DNA from: Parasponia andersonii
Lineage: Eukaryota; Streptophyta; Magnoliopsida; Rosales; Cannabaceae
NCBI GenBank assembly: GCA_002914805.1
Contig: JXTB01000165.1
Coordinates: forward strand, 694,586 to 758,585
Direction: 5' to 3'
DNA length: 64,000 nucleotides
The stretch's first letter is position 1; each line of letters opens with the position of its first letter. The position numbers were made by a program, and so were the translations under genes. Below, piece after piece: positions 1-12,040 of this stretch. The notes beneath the pieces were generated by a model. That model ran no database searches. It had not been told where the DNA came from and saw only the letters and a list, made by a program, of their open reading frames with translations.

Positions 1-712
1 GAAATACAAATACTATAGCTAAATAATATCTTAAATCACCAAACTAATTACTCAATGTGCATGTTATATAAAAGTATCATCAACACGGACACTAAAACAT
101 AGAACTAAGTCATGATGTATCCAAAATAGGTAATCACGAATGTATCACTTCCAAGAAGATAAAGTCTCAATCTCATAAATACCAATAGAATCAGGCCATA
201 TTAGTTAAAGTGCAAATATTAAACCACTGTATTACTAGTAGAAATTCCCAAGTAAATACAACCAAAATAAAATACTACAAACAAAAGCGATAACAAAATT
301 CGAGGGACACACAAAGTCAATCCACAAGAAGAACAAAGCACAACAACCAAGGTGCAAGATACCAAATTACTACCTTAGAACCCACGAGGTTCACGTAGCT
401 TACAACCTGAATGGAAGGAAGAGTACAAGAATGAACGTCCATTCGAAATGAAGGATTACACTAAGAGGGGAAATAAATAGTTTCATGTCAACCTGACACA
501 TCTGAGACTAAAATTCTTAGGAAATCACAATCCCAAAAACACAAGAATTTCATCTTGAAGAGGTTTAAGAGAGGACTTGGAAGGAATAAGAGCAAAAGTA
601 ACTTTTCTAGCCAATTCCTAAGTAATGTATAAGGTATTTGTCAAAATCATTTCCAAAATATTTTTAAACACTAAAATTTAATATATGCATGATCCCAAAC
701 GGATCTGAAGCC
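1..712. other. AT-rich stretch, no gene seen
   Basis: No long open frame or recognisable protein is present on either strand. The segment adjoins the primer-binding-site-like sequence at 713-726, so it may be the leader or internal region of the decayed minus-strand LTR element to its right. No gag-like coding could be recognised. Confidence 0.4.
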
Positions 713-1540
713 GTGCTCTGATACTAAAACTGTCACGATCAAAATTCTAAGGCCGTGACTTTTAATAATTTTTAGTTCAAACAATGATAACCAATGTTTT
801 TCCCAAATTTCAGAAAATCGAGTACTCGAGGTTTAAAATTATACTTCTCACAAATAAGTAAAATTCAAATTAAGAAAACGTCTCACTAATATAGATTTTC
901 AAGAAAATACTCCACTCAAAGTTTAGAGGAATTCTAATTGATTAATTTACAAACATTTTTAAATTCATAACATTTAGAAAAATTAGTCAAATTAAAACCT
1001 TAGGTCCATTATTCAGATAATCTACATAAAATCATTTGTGTTTCTAATACTTAATTTGATAGTAATATTATCCTCATATATCAATTAATAATTATACTAC
1101 TATTGGCTAAATAAATTTAACTTAGAAAGAAAAATGATACAAAGTACGAACCAACCAATAAAGATGTACGAAACGACACACATATGCCAAACAACCTTGA
1201 CAAGTCACTAAGACAATTTTTCCTAACTAAATCAACACCTAAAAATGGGAATAAATAAGGGGGGATGAGCACGTGGATGCTCAGTAGAGAATCGATTACA
1301 AGTATTTATATGTAAGAAAATACACTCATGTTGAAGATTCTGTATGGTTAGTATTCCATTCAAAATAGTTTGCAAAACTCAAGTAGAAATCATAGTCCAA
1401 CGGTTCAAACATTCCAAACTATTGTAAAACATCCATTAAACCAGTATATCTAATCAAGCCAACATTTAACTATGTATGCAATCATGATACCCGAAGTGTC
1501 CTAGTAGATCACTCGTAAGTCCGAGCCACCTAAAGAGGCG

Positions 1541-1664
1541 CATAAGTCCGATCACTCGATATGGGACATCGTAAGTCTAATCAACCGATGTGGGGCATCA
1601 TAAGTCTGATCACTCGATGTAGGGCATTGTAAGTCCAATCACCCGATATGAGACATCGTAAGTG
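1541..1664. repeat. 29-bp tandem repeat, four copies
   Basis: Four units of exactly 29 bp start at 1541, 1570, 1599 and 1628, with a partial fifth at 1657. Each follows the pattern YRTAAGTCYRATCAMYCGAT, then RTRNGRCAT. They differ at about 3-6 positions each. The array lies inside the putative LTR, where such short internal arrays are common. Confidence 0.85.
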
Positions 1665-2802
1665 TGTGAATGTATGCAAATATTATATGAATGATAGAAT
1701 AAGGATATATACTATTTCCACATAATCTCAAAATAATCATGTAGTATTCTTTAATCAAATCACTTCCATTCCTCAAAACTGAGTTCTCAAATCATTTTGG
1801 ATTTTTTAAAAAATCTCAGCATTACAACAGCTATTTTCTATCAAAATCCAAAAATCAAATTTCCTATAGAAAACAATCCAAAATAGTATATATGACATGC
1901 CAACCAGTATGACGTGCCTCCCAGGTAATTTATATCTCAAATCATATCAAAATAGACATAAACACAATTTTTATAAATTATTTCACGAAATTCTATATTT
2001 ATTAAAAATATGTAAAATTTATAAATTAAATTAATTTTTGAATCAAGTAATCAAATCTCTACCTCATTAGAATAGCGATACCATGCTATTAGATGCTCAA
2101 GATGTGGATTAGATGGTCGTTCGAAGGATCAGGAACCAATTCTACGCCCTCAATCCCTCACTTGGGAAATATCGACCCCTCAACAAAGCTTAGAATCAAT
2201 GAATGAACTTCTTCATTGAATATCTAATGTCTAAAATACCTAAATTAAATATATAACTCGACTAGTTAAGGTCTAGGTTGACACCGGACCAGTGGCACAC
2301 AAAACTAGATAAAATCTAAGCCGTTAGATATTGACTTTCATGTCGTTCACTAAATATAGTCAATATATATATCAAACTTCACCATTTTCCAAGTAAATTC
2401 CAAAAACGACAACAAAAATGAAATCTAACGGTCGGATTAAAAACTAAAATTCAAAACTTAAAAACACTCAAAAATGGCAACTTTTAAACTGGATAAAATG
2501 GGATCGTGAAATATATATTTTGAGATTTTTCTCGACGATACGAACCCAACGAGCCCAAGAATGCGACCTAAAATGGTCGGTATTGTCACCGAAAATCGAA
2601 ACTTCTCATGGCCAAAAACGGCATTTTCCAGCGATGTTGAGCTCGGTGGTGACCGGGGATCGGTGGCGTAGGCAGTAGGCGGCGTGGGGGAGCTTCGCCG
2701 GTAGTTGACCTAGCCAAACGGTGGGTGAGGTGGCAGCGGCGCTCCTTCGGCTGACAGAATGAGAGAGAGCGAGAGTGAGAAAGGGGATCGAGAAGGGGAG
2801 AC

Positions 2803-2839
2803 GAGAGAGAGAGAGGGAGAGAGAGAGAGAGAGAGAGTA
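2803..2839. repeat. GA microsatellite
   Basis: A GA-rich run that becomes a pure GA dinucleotide repeat and passes into a TA run. On the minus strand it is a CT-rich tract just after a TATA-like stretch, which fits the transcribed leader of an LTR. Confidence 0.85.
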
Positions 2840-3050
2840 TATATATAATATTTAATTAATTTAAATTTTTTAAAAAAAAAAATCTGGTCAAATGACCGTT
2901 TTACCCCTATAAAAACTAAGATTTTACATTTTATGTAGTATAAGATTGATTTTTTTTTTAATCTATCACAATATCAATTGGAAAAACTAACTCTAATAAC
3001 GGAGATGATTTTAAAAAGTGATGAGGCATCTCTCATAAATTTAAACTCCG

Positions 3051-4546
3051 GTTACAGATCCAAAAGAACTACAAATATAAACATATTTAGGTAAATCTAA
3101 ATAAAAAAAAAAACACGTAAATACAAAATTAATTAGTTGGTACTGATCGTAAATATAATATTACTTGTTAGTTATATGGGTATATAAATATTCTATTTAT
3201 ACGTTTATTTATATATACTCGCATGCTCCTTGCATCTCCCATCCTAAATATAACAACATATCTAATTTCATCCCTTTTAATTTTTATTGTGAAGAATATA
3301 ATGAGAATCATCCCATCCCATGCATATTCATCAACATATACATGAACTCACATTTAAAAAATAGTTGAGCAAGCTATCTACCACTGGCAATTTTATGCAT
3401 GCTATTATTTACTTTTAGTTAATTGAGGATTGTTAGGCTGATTCCAGAACTTTCATTCCTTGAAGGCCCCTAGCTATATATAAGCATAATACAACCACTC
3501 TCATTTTGAATATTCCTGAATCAGAGGTATCGGGGAGGGGTCTATTATACTACTACCATTCATAATCGTTACATATAAATTTACTCTCCAATTCAGTTTA
3601 TTAATAAAATGCTATATTATATAATATATATACCAATATTTGCACAATCAACTCCAACATACTCATCGTCACCATCAAAAAGGCATGTGTACCGGAAGTT
3701 GATGACTTAGCTGGAACTTTGGCTGCGTTCATATATAGAGGTGATGGAGATGATGACAAGGATAACAAAGGTACGTATACTCAACGATTAGCTTCGCCGC
3801 TGCACAAGTACACATACATATTATAAAGTTGCATGTATATGTGAATATTATATGCTTACATATATGAATTAATGTGTCTTAATCTTATTAATTAATAATC
3901 AATGGAGAAGGAAATTCATTTATGGATGCTCTTTCGATTTTTGTGGTAGACTGCCAAGAGCTAATAACACCTCGGATTATTGTGTTAAGTTTTTAGCAAT
4001 GATTTGTCTGAAGATCNNNNNNNNNNNNNNNNNNNNNNNNNNNNNNNNNNNNNNNNNNNNNNNNNNNNNNNNNNNNNNNNNNNNNNNNNNNNNNNNNNNN
4101 NNNNNNNNNNNNNNNNNNNNNNNNNNNNNNNNNNNNNNNNNNNNNNNNNNNNNNNNNNNNNNNNNNNNNNGTATATATATAGATATATATGGCTAGGTTT
4201 TTCTCTTTTTTTTTCTTCTTCTTTTTCAATACATAGAAACTTCATTTATATTATGTAAACTAATATCTTAAAACTATTGATTAATTCTGTATCTAATTTC
4301 ATGCACGACGTCGATTAATTACACTAGCTATGTGACATGGGATCCAATATTTACAAAATAACAACTACATTATATATGTAAATATAAGCATTACTTCTGT
4401 ATAATCAATCAAAGAGAATATTGTCCTTGCAATTGGCTATATGTAGCTCCCTGATTAATTTATTATATCTAAAGAGAAAAGAAAATAACAAATCAATTTG
4501 ACAAACTGAATCATCTACCGTAATATTCAAAGAATAAAGACTATTA
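3051..4546. other. Intergenic, no supported gene; contains gap
   Basis: AT-rich DNA with no convincing coding region. One acidic open segment (about 3650-3770) ends in a good splice donor, but no start codon or partner exon could be joined to it. The 154-bp gap at 4017-4170 hides part of the region. The last five bases, TATTA, are the left target duplication of the copia element. Confidence 0.5.
4017..4170. other. Assembly gap (154 N)
   Basis: A run of N. Open frames crossing it are meaningless. The right edge begins with a TA-rich repeat, a likely cause of the assembly break. Confidence 0.99.
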
Positions 4547-5075
4547 TGTTGAACAAATCAATAATTGCAACTCAGTAACTAGCCACAATAGGAACAGTGA
4601 AAAGGCAGACGCAATAGGAATAGTAAAAAGGAAAGCCGCAATAGGAATAGTGAAAAAAAAGCCGTAATAGCAATAGTAAAAGATGGTGTTCACACCACCT
4701 TTTAAGTTCTATAAATACGGAGGGCTTCATCACTTGTTTTGCATCCCATTCTAAATCCTCTTCCTTTCTAAGAGAGAATTTAAACCTAGGAATTCCTCTT
4801 AGTGTCCCACTTATTTTCTCCTAAATTGTTTAGAGAGAGTGTTTTCTCCTATTTCAAGAGAGAGATGTTCATTTATTCTCTCCATATATTTAGATAGAAG
4901 TAAGTTGTAATCTCTTTTTTATAGTGAAATTCTTCACAGCCTTATCCGTGGGCGTAGCCTAAATTAGGTGAACCACGTTAATTCTTTTGTGTGCCTTATT
5001 TTTTTCATTTTACCCAAATTTTCTCAACTCATATTTTAGCTGTGTTATCACTTCCGCAAAGCCGATCTCCTAACA
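4547..5075 (+). repeat. 5' LTR of copia element
   Basis: 529 bp, starting TGTTGAAC and ending CTCCTAACA. It has a TATA box (TATAAATA, 4710-4717). Upstream of that are four short imperfect tandem units containing CCGCAATAGGAATAGTGAAA-like sequence (about 4584-4682), a plausible enhancer array of the LTR promoter. Confidence 0.95.
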
Positions 5076-5076
5076 G

Positions 5077-5090
5077 TGGTATCAGAGCCA
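5077..5090 (+). other. Primer binding site, initiator-Met tRNA
   Basis: TGGTATCAGAGCCA lies one base after the 5' LTR end. It is complementary to the 3' end of plant initiator methionine tRNA, the usual primer of copia elements. Confidence 0.93.
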
Positions 5091-5820
5091 TTGATTGGAG
5101 TACTGTTTCACGTATACGTACTGTTCACGTATACGGTACTGTTCATATATAGTGAAACGGTGGTAACTGAACAAATCGTGGTGAACAAAAATGACGGCAA
5201 AATTCGATATTGAGAAGTTTAATGGGAACAATTTCTCTTTGTGGAAAAATAAAGGTAATTTTGGGAAAAGATAATTGCCTAGCAGCAATTGGGGAAAGGC
5301 CTGCTGAGATTACTGATGATAAAAAGTGAGACGAGATGGATAACAATGTTGTCGCTAACTTACATCTGGCACTAGCAGATAGAAACCTATCGAGCATTAA
5401 GGAGAAGAAGTCATCCAAGGAGATATGGGATACACTAACAAAGTTGTATCAGGCCAAGTCGCTTCACAACAAAATTTTCTTGAAGAGAAGGCTTTATACC
5501 CTTCGGATGGTGGAATTAACAACGGTGACCCACCATATCAACATCCTGAATACTTTATTCTCACAGCTCACAACAATGGAGCATAAAATAGAGGATAATG
5601 AACGTGCAGAAATCTTACTTCAGAGTCTACCTGATTTGTATGATCAACTCATCATAAATATGACCAGTAATACTACAACTCTAGTTTTCAACGTTCTTAC
5701 AGCTATTGTTCTCGAAGAAGAAAATCGGCGTAAGAACAAGGAAGATAGATTAGCAAGTAGAGGCTTTGACAATGAGAGAGAGATCAACAAAACATGACCC
5801 CAGTGGGAGTCAGAGTCATG

Positions 5821-7105
5821 GTAGATCAAAGTCAAGAAGTAAGAAGAATGTCAAGTGTTATCACTGTGGCAAGAAAGGGCACGTCAAAAGGGAGTGTTGA
5901 CAACTCAAGAAGAATGGAGATTCCAGAGGGAAGGACCCCACATCATCAAATGCTCAGGGGAATGTTGCAAATACTTCAGATGATGGAGAAATCCAGTATA
6001 GTGAAGCAACAACAATTTCTAAGGACAGACGGTAGCTCACTGATGTTTGGTTAGTGGATTCGGGAGCAACATGGCACATGACTTCTCACAGAAAATGATT
6101 TCACACATATGAACCATGGGTAACGATCATGCCTTAGAGATCGCTGGGATTGATACTATCAAGATAAAGATGTACGATGGTAATATTCGTACTATTCAAG
6201 AGGTGCGACATGTAAAGAGCCTGAAGAATAATCTATTATCTTTGGGACAATTAGATAATCTTGGTTGCAAAACTCTTGTCGAGAATGGGATCATGAAGAT
6301 TATGAAGGGCGCGCTTGTAGTAATGAAGGCGGAGAAAATTGTATTGAATCTATACATTAAAGGAGATACACTGATGGAAGCTGAGACATCAGTTGCTTCA
6401 ACAAATTCTGGAGAAGAATCAACGATAATATGGTATCGTAAGTTTGGCCATATGTCGGAACGAAACTTGAAGATTCTCTCTGAACGAAGGTTGCTTTCTG
6501 GTCTCACAAAGGTATCTTTATCCTTTTGTGAACATTATGTCATAAGCAAGCAGCATAGATTAAAGTTTAGCACATCCAGTTTTAGAAGTAAAAAAGTTCT
6601 AGACTTGGTTCACTCTGATATTTGGCAAGCACCGGTAATGTCCCTAGGAGGAGCTAGATACTTTGTATCTTTTATTGATGATCACTCCAGGAGATGTTGG
6701 GTGTATCCTATCAAGAGGAAGGTAGATGTGTTTTCAGTCTTCAAAATATTCAAAGCACGGATAGAGCTTGAATCTGGAGAAAAGGTCAAGTGGAGCGGTA
6801 TCGTGCGAGATTGGTGGTAAAAGGATATGCTCAGAAAGAAGGTATTGACTTCAATAAGATATTTTTACCTGTAGTTCGACTGACAATAGTTAGAGTGGTT
6901 CTGCCGATGTGTGCTTCGTTTGACCTACATCTATCGCAGCTAGATGTGAAAACTACTTTTCTTCATGAGAACTTGAAGAAGAGATTAATATACTTCAACC
7001 AGAAGGTCTTGCTGAAACAGGCAAGGAGAACTTAGTTTGCAGGTTGAACAAATCTCTATACAGTCTCAAACAGACGCTGAGGTATTGGTATAAGAGATTT
7101 GATTC
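5821..7105 (+). repeat. Internal duplication, copy 1
   Basis: This 1285-bp block recurs at 7107-8391, apparently without a difference: the translated frames of both copies are identical and share the same stops and the same integrase/reverse-transcriptase deletion. It covers the zinc knuckle to mid reverse transcriptase. Confidence 0.95.
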
Positions 7106-7106
7106 N

Positions 7107-8391
7107 GTAGATCAAAGTCAAGAAGTAAGAAGAATGTCAAGTGTTATCACTGTGGCAAGAAAGGGCACGTCAAAAGGGAGTGTTGACAACTCAAGAAGAA
7201 TGGAGATTCCAGAGGGAAGGACCCCACATCATCAAATGCTCAGGGGAATGTTGCAAATACTTCAGATGATGGAGAAATCCAGTATAGTGAAGCAACAACA
7301 ATTTCTAAGGACAGACGGTAGCTCACTGATGTTTGGTTAGTGGATTCGGGAGCAACATGGCACATGACTTCTCACAGAAAATGATTTCACACATATGAAC
7401 CATGGGTAACGATCATGCCTTAGAGATCGCTGGGATTGATACTATCAAGATAAAGATGTACGATGGTAATATTCGTACTATTCAAGAGGTGCGACATGTA
7501 AAGAGCCTGAAGAATAATCTATTATCTTTGGGACAATTAGATAATCTTGGTTGCAAAACTCTTGTCGAGAATGGGATCATGAAGATTATGAAGGGCGCGC
7601 TTGTAGTAATGAAGGCGGAGAAAATTGTATTGAATCTATACATTAAAGGAGATACACTGATGGAAGCTGAGACATCAGTTGCTTCAACAAATTCTGGAGA
7701 AGAATCAACGATAATATGGTATCGTAAGTTTGGCCATATGTCGGAACGAAACTTGAAGATTCTCTCTGAACGAAGGTTGCTTTCTGGTCTCACAAAGGTA
7801 TCTTTATCCTTTTGTGAACATTATGTCATAAGCAAGCAGCATAGATTAAAGTTTAGCACATCCAGTTTTAGAAGTAAAAAAGTTCTAGACTTGGTTCACT
7901 CTGATATTTGGCAAGCACCGGTAATGTCCCTAGGAGGAGCTAGATACTTTGTATCTTTTATTGATGATCACTCCAGGAGATGTTGGGTGTATCCTATCAA
8001 GAGGAAGGTAGATGTGTTTTCAGTCTTCAAAATATTCAAAGCACGGATAGAGCTTGAATCTGGAGAAAAGGTCAAGTGGAGCGGTATCGTGCGAGATTGG
8101 TGGTAAAAGGATATGCTCAGAAAGAAGGTATTGACTTCAATAAGATATTTTTACCTGTAGTTCGACTGACAATAGTTAGAGTGGTTCTGCCGATGTGTGC
8201 TTCGTTTGACCTACATCTATCGCAGCTAGATGTGAAAACTACTTTTCTTCATGAGAACTTGAAGAAGAGATTAATATACTTCAACCAGAAGGTCTTGCTG
8301 AAACAGGCAAGGAGAACTTAGTTTGCAGGTTGAACAAATCTCTATACAGTCTCAAACAGACGCTGAGGTATTGGTATAAGAGATTTGATTC
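7107..8391 (+). repeat. Internal duplication, copy 2
   Basis: Second copy of the 1285-bp block, offset 1286 bp from the first and separated from it by a single N at 7106. Only this copy continues into the rest of reverse transcriptase. Identity plus a one-base N suggests two overlapping contigs placed end to end rather than a real tandem duplication. Confidence 0.95.
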
Positions 8392-9528
8392 CTTCATCAT
8401 AAGCCTTGAGTACAACAGACTCAGTTCAGACCACTGCACATACTTCAGGAGGTTTGATGAAGATAGTGACTTCATTATATTATTATTGTATGTGGATGAC
8501 ATGTTGGTAGCGGGCCTCAACAAAGGCAGAATCCAAGAATTGAAGGCACAGTTAGCTAGGGAATTTGATATGAAGGACTTGGGACTAGCAAACAAGATTC
8601 TAGGGATGCAAATTCACCGAGACAGAGGTAACAGGAAGATTCGACTTTCTCAGAAGAATTATTTGAAGAAAATCTTGCGCCGCTTCAATATGTAAGATTG
8701 TAAGTCGATTTCTACCCCACTTCCTGTTAACTTCAAGTTGTCCTCTGGGATGTGTCCTAGCAATGAAGCAGAGAGGATGGAGATGTCTCGAATACTGTAT
8801 GCATCAACAGTGGGAAGCCTAATGTTCACTATGATATGTACAAGACTAGACATTGCACAAGCAGTGGGAGCGGTTAGTCGATATATGACGAATCTCGGTA
8901 GAGAGCATTGGAATACTGTGAAGAGAATTCTGAGATACATCAAAGGAACCTCAGATACTGCATTATATTACGGAGGATCAGAATTTACTGTCAGAGGATA
9001 CGTTGATTCATATTTTGCAGGTGATCTTGACAAATGAAAATCTACTACAGGCTATATATTTACTCTTGCAGAAGGATCTGTAAGCTGAGTTTCGAAACTG
9101 CAAACTGTTATAGCTTTATCTACAACAGAAGCAGAATACATGGTAGCTACGCAAACTTATAAAGAGGTTATTTGGATTCAAAGGTTATTGGAAGAGCTCG
9201 GGCACAAACAAGAAAAGATTTCTCTTTTTTGTGACAGTCAGAGTTCCTTGTACATTGCAATGAATCTAGTCTTTCATTCTAGGACAAAGCACATTGGCGT
9301 TCAATATCACTTTATTCGAGAAGTAGTAGAAGATGGAAGTGTGGACATGAAGAAGAGTCACACAAAGAAAAACTTAGCAGATACTTTAACCCAACCAATC
9401 AATACTGACAAGTTCCAATAGTGTAGATCTTTATATGGCCTAGCAAAAATATAAGCAGCATGAAGAATTGACAAGGAAATAAAAGAGAGATTCATTAAAT
9501 GTGAAGACATGATTAAAATCAAGTATTC

Positions 9529-9539
9529 AAGTGGGAAAA
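9529..9539 (+). other. Polypurine tract of copia element
   Basis: AAGTGGGAAAA lies directly before the 3' LTR, the expected place for the plus-strand primer. Confidence 0.85.
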
Positions 9540-10071
9540 TATTGAACAAATCAATAATTGCAGCTCACCAACCAGCCGCAATAGGAACAGTGAAAAGGCA
9601 GCCGCAATAGAAATAGTAAAAAGGGAAGCCGCAATAGGAATAGTGAAAAGAGCAGCCGTAATAGTAATAGTAAAAGATGGTGTTCACACCACCTTTTAAG
9701 TTCTATAAATACGGATGGCTTCATCACTTGTTTTGCATCTCATTCTAAATCCTCTTCCTTTCTAAAAGAGAATTCAAGCCTAGGAATTTCTCTTAGTGTC
9801 TCACTTGTTTTCTCTTAAATTGTTTAGAGAGAGTGTTTTCTCTTATTTCAAGAGAGAGATGTTTATTTGTTCTCTTCTTGTATTTAGAGAGAAGTGAGTT
9901 ATAATCTCTTTTTCATAGTAAAATTCTTCACAGCCTTATTCGTGGACTTAGCCTAAATTTGGTGAACTACGTTAATTCTTTTGTGTGTCTTAATTTTTTT
10001 ATTTTACCCAAATTTTCTCAACTCATATTTTAGCTGTGTGTTATCGTTTGCGCAAAGCCGATCTCCTAACA
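9540..10071 (+). repeat. 3' LTR of copia element
   Basis: 532 bp, matching the 5' LTR along its length with scattered substitutions and small indels, roughly 5-7 percent by eye. The first bases read TATTGAAC instead of TGTTGAAC. It ends CTCCTAACA and is followed by TATTA. Confidence 0.95.
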
Positions 10072-10076
10072 TATTA

Positions 10077-11030
10077 CACTACATGCAAAAGGAAATTTAA
10101 AAAAAAAAAAAAAAAGTAAATATGAAGTGAAAAAACTTNGAAACTAAAATGATCTGACTGCACGTGCTCTAATAGGTTATTTATTACCTAAAGTAATTTG
10201 GTTATTTATTTATATTACTAGATTGAGTGCACGTCCTCTAATAGTTCTACATTAGGTAGAGTCGGACTGTTCGAGTTTGCCAGTTTAGACAGAAAATTGT
10301 TAATATGTTGTCACTTGAGAGAAAAATAATTTGACAAAACCGGTTAACTCATAATAATAATAATAATAATTTGACAGAACTGGAACAGTGCAAATGTTCT
10401 CATCAACTGGCTCTTTTAAATATGTAATAAAATAATATTGATGTTTCCCCTCAAAAAAAAAAATATTGATGTTTGTAATTGTGTGTTTGTCCTCTTTTTA
10501 ATTACATCTCCGTAATTAAGTAACACTGCATGCGTAGCTAGGAAGTAGGGACTATCTCGTTTAAATTAGAAATTATGCTAATAAAGTCTCTCATTCAAGT
10601 TGAAAATACCGAAAATAATAGAAGGGCTAAAATTAAATATTATTTCTTTATGGAGAAAGAATATTTACAATGCTTTATCTTGCTAAAAGAAGTAGGCCAG
10701 CAGCAGATAATAATATTCGCCTAATGATAATGCATTTTATTTGACAGAAAGTGATTAAACCATACTATACAAGATAATGACCCCATTTAGTTTCCACCGC
10801 TAAAAGAAAGGAAGAATCCCATGATCGTACTTTCCAATTTTCTAATTTCAATACTGCCCTATCTACCATAAAACGAAGTATTGCCAAAGTAACCACATGT
10901 GATAGTATATAATATCATAATATTTCTGGAATTCAAATGTTCCAAATTTTGAATGTATAAATGTCTAAAGTCTGCTTGGACACACTTTGTTATCTATTTA
11001 AATAATCAAAATTTTACAATTTTTTGGGAA
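10077..11030. other. Intergenic, no gene seen
   Basis: AT-rich sequence with a poly-A run (about 10099-10115), a single N at 10139 and a short ATA repeat near 10350. No open frame looks coding on either strand. Confidence 0.6.
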
Positions 11031-11032
11031 AA

Positions 11033-11480
11033 TATGCTTGGTAACATTGTTTTTATTTTTTGTTTTAAAAAATTGTGAACAAAAATTTTTAAAATAATGG
11101 AAATGAAAATTTTTCACTTTCAAAATTTTTGTAAACAAAAAAAAAAAAACTAGAAAGTATTATTTTTTAAATTAATTTTTTTTATTTGTACAAATAAGCT
11201 TTCAAAAGTAATATTTTCTAAATAAAAGTGTAAAATAGTATTTTTGTATATTGTATTTTTCTAAATAAATTTTAAAAAGTGAAATTTGTCTAAATAAATT
11301 TTTAAAAGTGATATTTTTCTAATTAATTCTTATGGTCACCAAGCATGCTTATGTTTTTTGTTTTTAAAAATTAAAAATGAATGATGAATTACTAAGCAAG
11401 TTTTTTATTTTTAAAATTTAAAAATATAAACAAAATTTTTGTTTCTATTTTCAATTTTTATAAATAAAAAATATAACCTA
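11033..11480. repeat. MITE-like AT-rich element with tandem units
   Basis: ATGCTTGGTAAC at 11034-11045 is matched in reverse complement near 11335-11347 (GGTCACCAAGCAT), giving short inverted ends about 300 bp apart. Between them, roughly 11195-11330, a unit of about 40 bp containing TTTTCTAAATAAATTTTAAAAGTG repeats three to four times. The sequence to 11480 repeats the same T-rich words in inverted order. This fits a small non-autonomous DNA transposon, but no target duplication was identified. Confidence 0.35.
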
Positions 11481-11970
11481 AGTTGCAATGTTTTTACGGA
11501 CATGATTGCTTTACTTTATCGTCGTTTTAGCCTATTTACTCTTCAGTCTTTGCTAGGTTTTCTTGGATTTTGCTTAAATATCAAGTTTTAATGCACCGCA
11601 CTCTCAATAGTTGTTTCCTTTGCCGTTTTAGTTATATTTTCATTTGAATTTTTTTTTTCCTTTTTCTGAATAAAATTTTATAGTTTAAGTTGCTAGAGGG
11701 GGAGGGGTGGTCTTTGGGTGTATGCTTATACTCGTGTCACCAGCGGTGATATATAGACCAAATATCCTCTTCATGCTTATGTGACTGGACCAGACTCCAA
11801 GGGACCATATATACTGTCTCCCTTTCTTTTGCAGACCAAGGCAGATATATGACACCAAGCACACAGTTGGCTCTCAACGTGTTCGATGTAATGCCATATG
11901 TGGTCTTCCTAGGTGGCTTTCCTAGGTGGCAGGACCACCCATCTCCCGGCGTCGTCTTAAGCACATTCCC

Positions 11971-12040
11971 CATGCATATCTCCACACTCCACACGTGGCT
12001 GACACCCACCTCAAGAGTTTCTTCTTGCTCTATATAATAC
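11971..12040 (+). promoter_or_regulatory. Promoter: RY motif, G-box and TATA box
   Basis: CATGCA (11971-11976) is an RY-type motif. ACACGTGG with core CACGTG (11992-11997) is a G-box/ABRE, and TATATAATA at 12031-12039 is a TATA box. Transcription should start near 12062-12070, giving a leader of about 100 bases with a CT-rich tract before the ATG at 12162. RY plus ABRE is typical of ABA- or seed-related promoters; that link is inference. Confidence 0.65.

Larger units (their letters stand above)
713..3050 (-). mobile_element. Decayed LTR (solo or truncated element)
   Basis: Read on the minus strand, 713-726 resembles the initiator-Met tRNA primer site TGGTATCAGAGC with one mismatch. Directly next to it, at 731, a sequence beginning TGTCACGA would be the LTR end. 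Further along, still on the minus strand, there is a TATA-like stretch near 2840, a CT-rich tract (2760-2839) and a GC-rich block (2600-2760), which looks like an LTR promoter and transcribed leader. The outer boundary is a guess, placed near 3050. No second LTR or coding region was found. It could instead be a chance primer-site match beside unrelated repeats. Confidence 0.4.
5191..9421 (+). pseudogene. Copia gag-pol polyprotein, broken
   Basis: Gag starts at the ATG at 5191, breaks within about 80 bases, and resumes in the frame open at 5336-5797. A zinc knuckle of the type CX2CX4HX4C lies near 5850 and is followed at once by a stop. The protease motif DSGA is at about 6058, and pre-integrase and the start of the integrase core run 6400-6790. 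At about 6788 the integrase core is fused directly to the reverse transcriptase segment that starts ERYRARLVVKGYAQ, so the rest of integrase and the start of the polymerase are deleted. The catalytic YVDDM lies near 8490 and RNase H with TEAEY near 9129. A Cys of the integrase HHCC zinc site reads Tyr (CEHY). Stops near 5327, 5889, 6098, 8693, 9037 and 9087 all fit TGG, CGA or CAA changed by one transition. Non-functional. Confidence 0.93.
4547..10071 (+). mobile_element. Ty1/copia LTR retrotransposon, full ends, decayed
   Basis: Two similar LTRs (4547-5075 and 9540-10071) bound an internal region with primer site, gag, protease, integrase, reverse transcriptase, RNase H and polypurine tract, in the copia order (integrase before reverse transcriptase). 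The element is flanked by a perfect 5-bp duplication, TATTA, at 4542-4546 and 10072-10076. The start TGTT and end AACA fit copia LTRs, although the 3' LTR begins TATT through one G-to-A change. The protein resembles the Tork/Tnt1 group, a lineage call made by eye. It is not autonomous: gag and pol carry stops and a deletion that joins integrase to reverse transcriptase. A 1285-bp internal repeat inflates the length. Confidence 0.95.

Noticed and set aside
1541-1664. Regular repeats considered as a CRISPR array
   Set aside because: Units abut with no spacers, drift in sequence, and lie in plant nuclear DNA.
3650-3775. Acidic open segment with RGDGDDDKDNK and a GTACGT donor, faintly like the tail of the 12162 small protein
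   Set aside because: No in-frame ATG or partner exon could be found, the likeness rests on an Asp-rich run only, and the gap at 4017 prevents following it.
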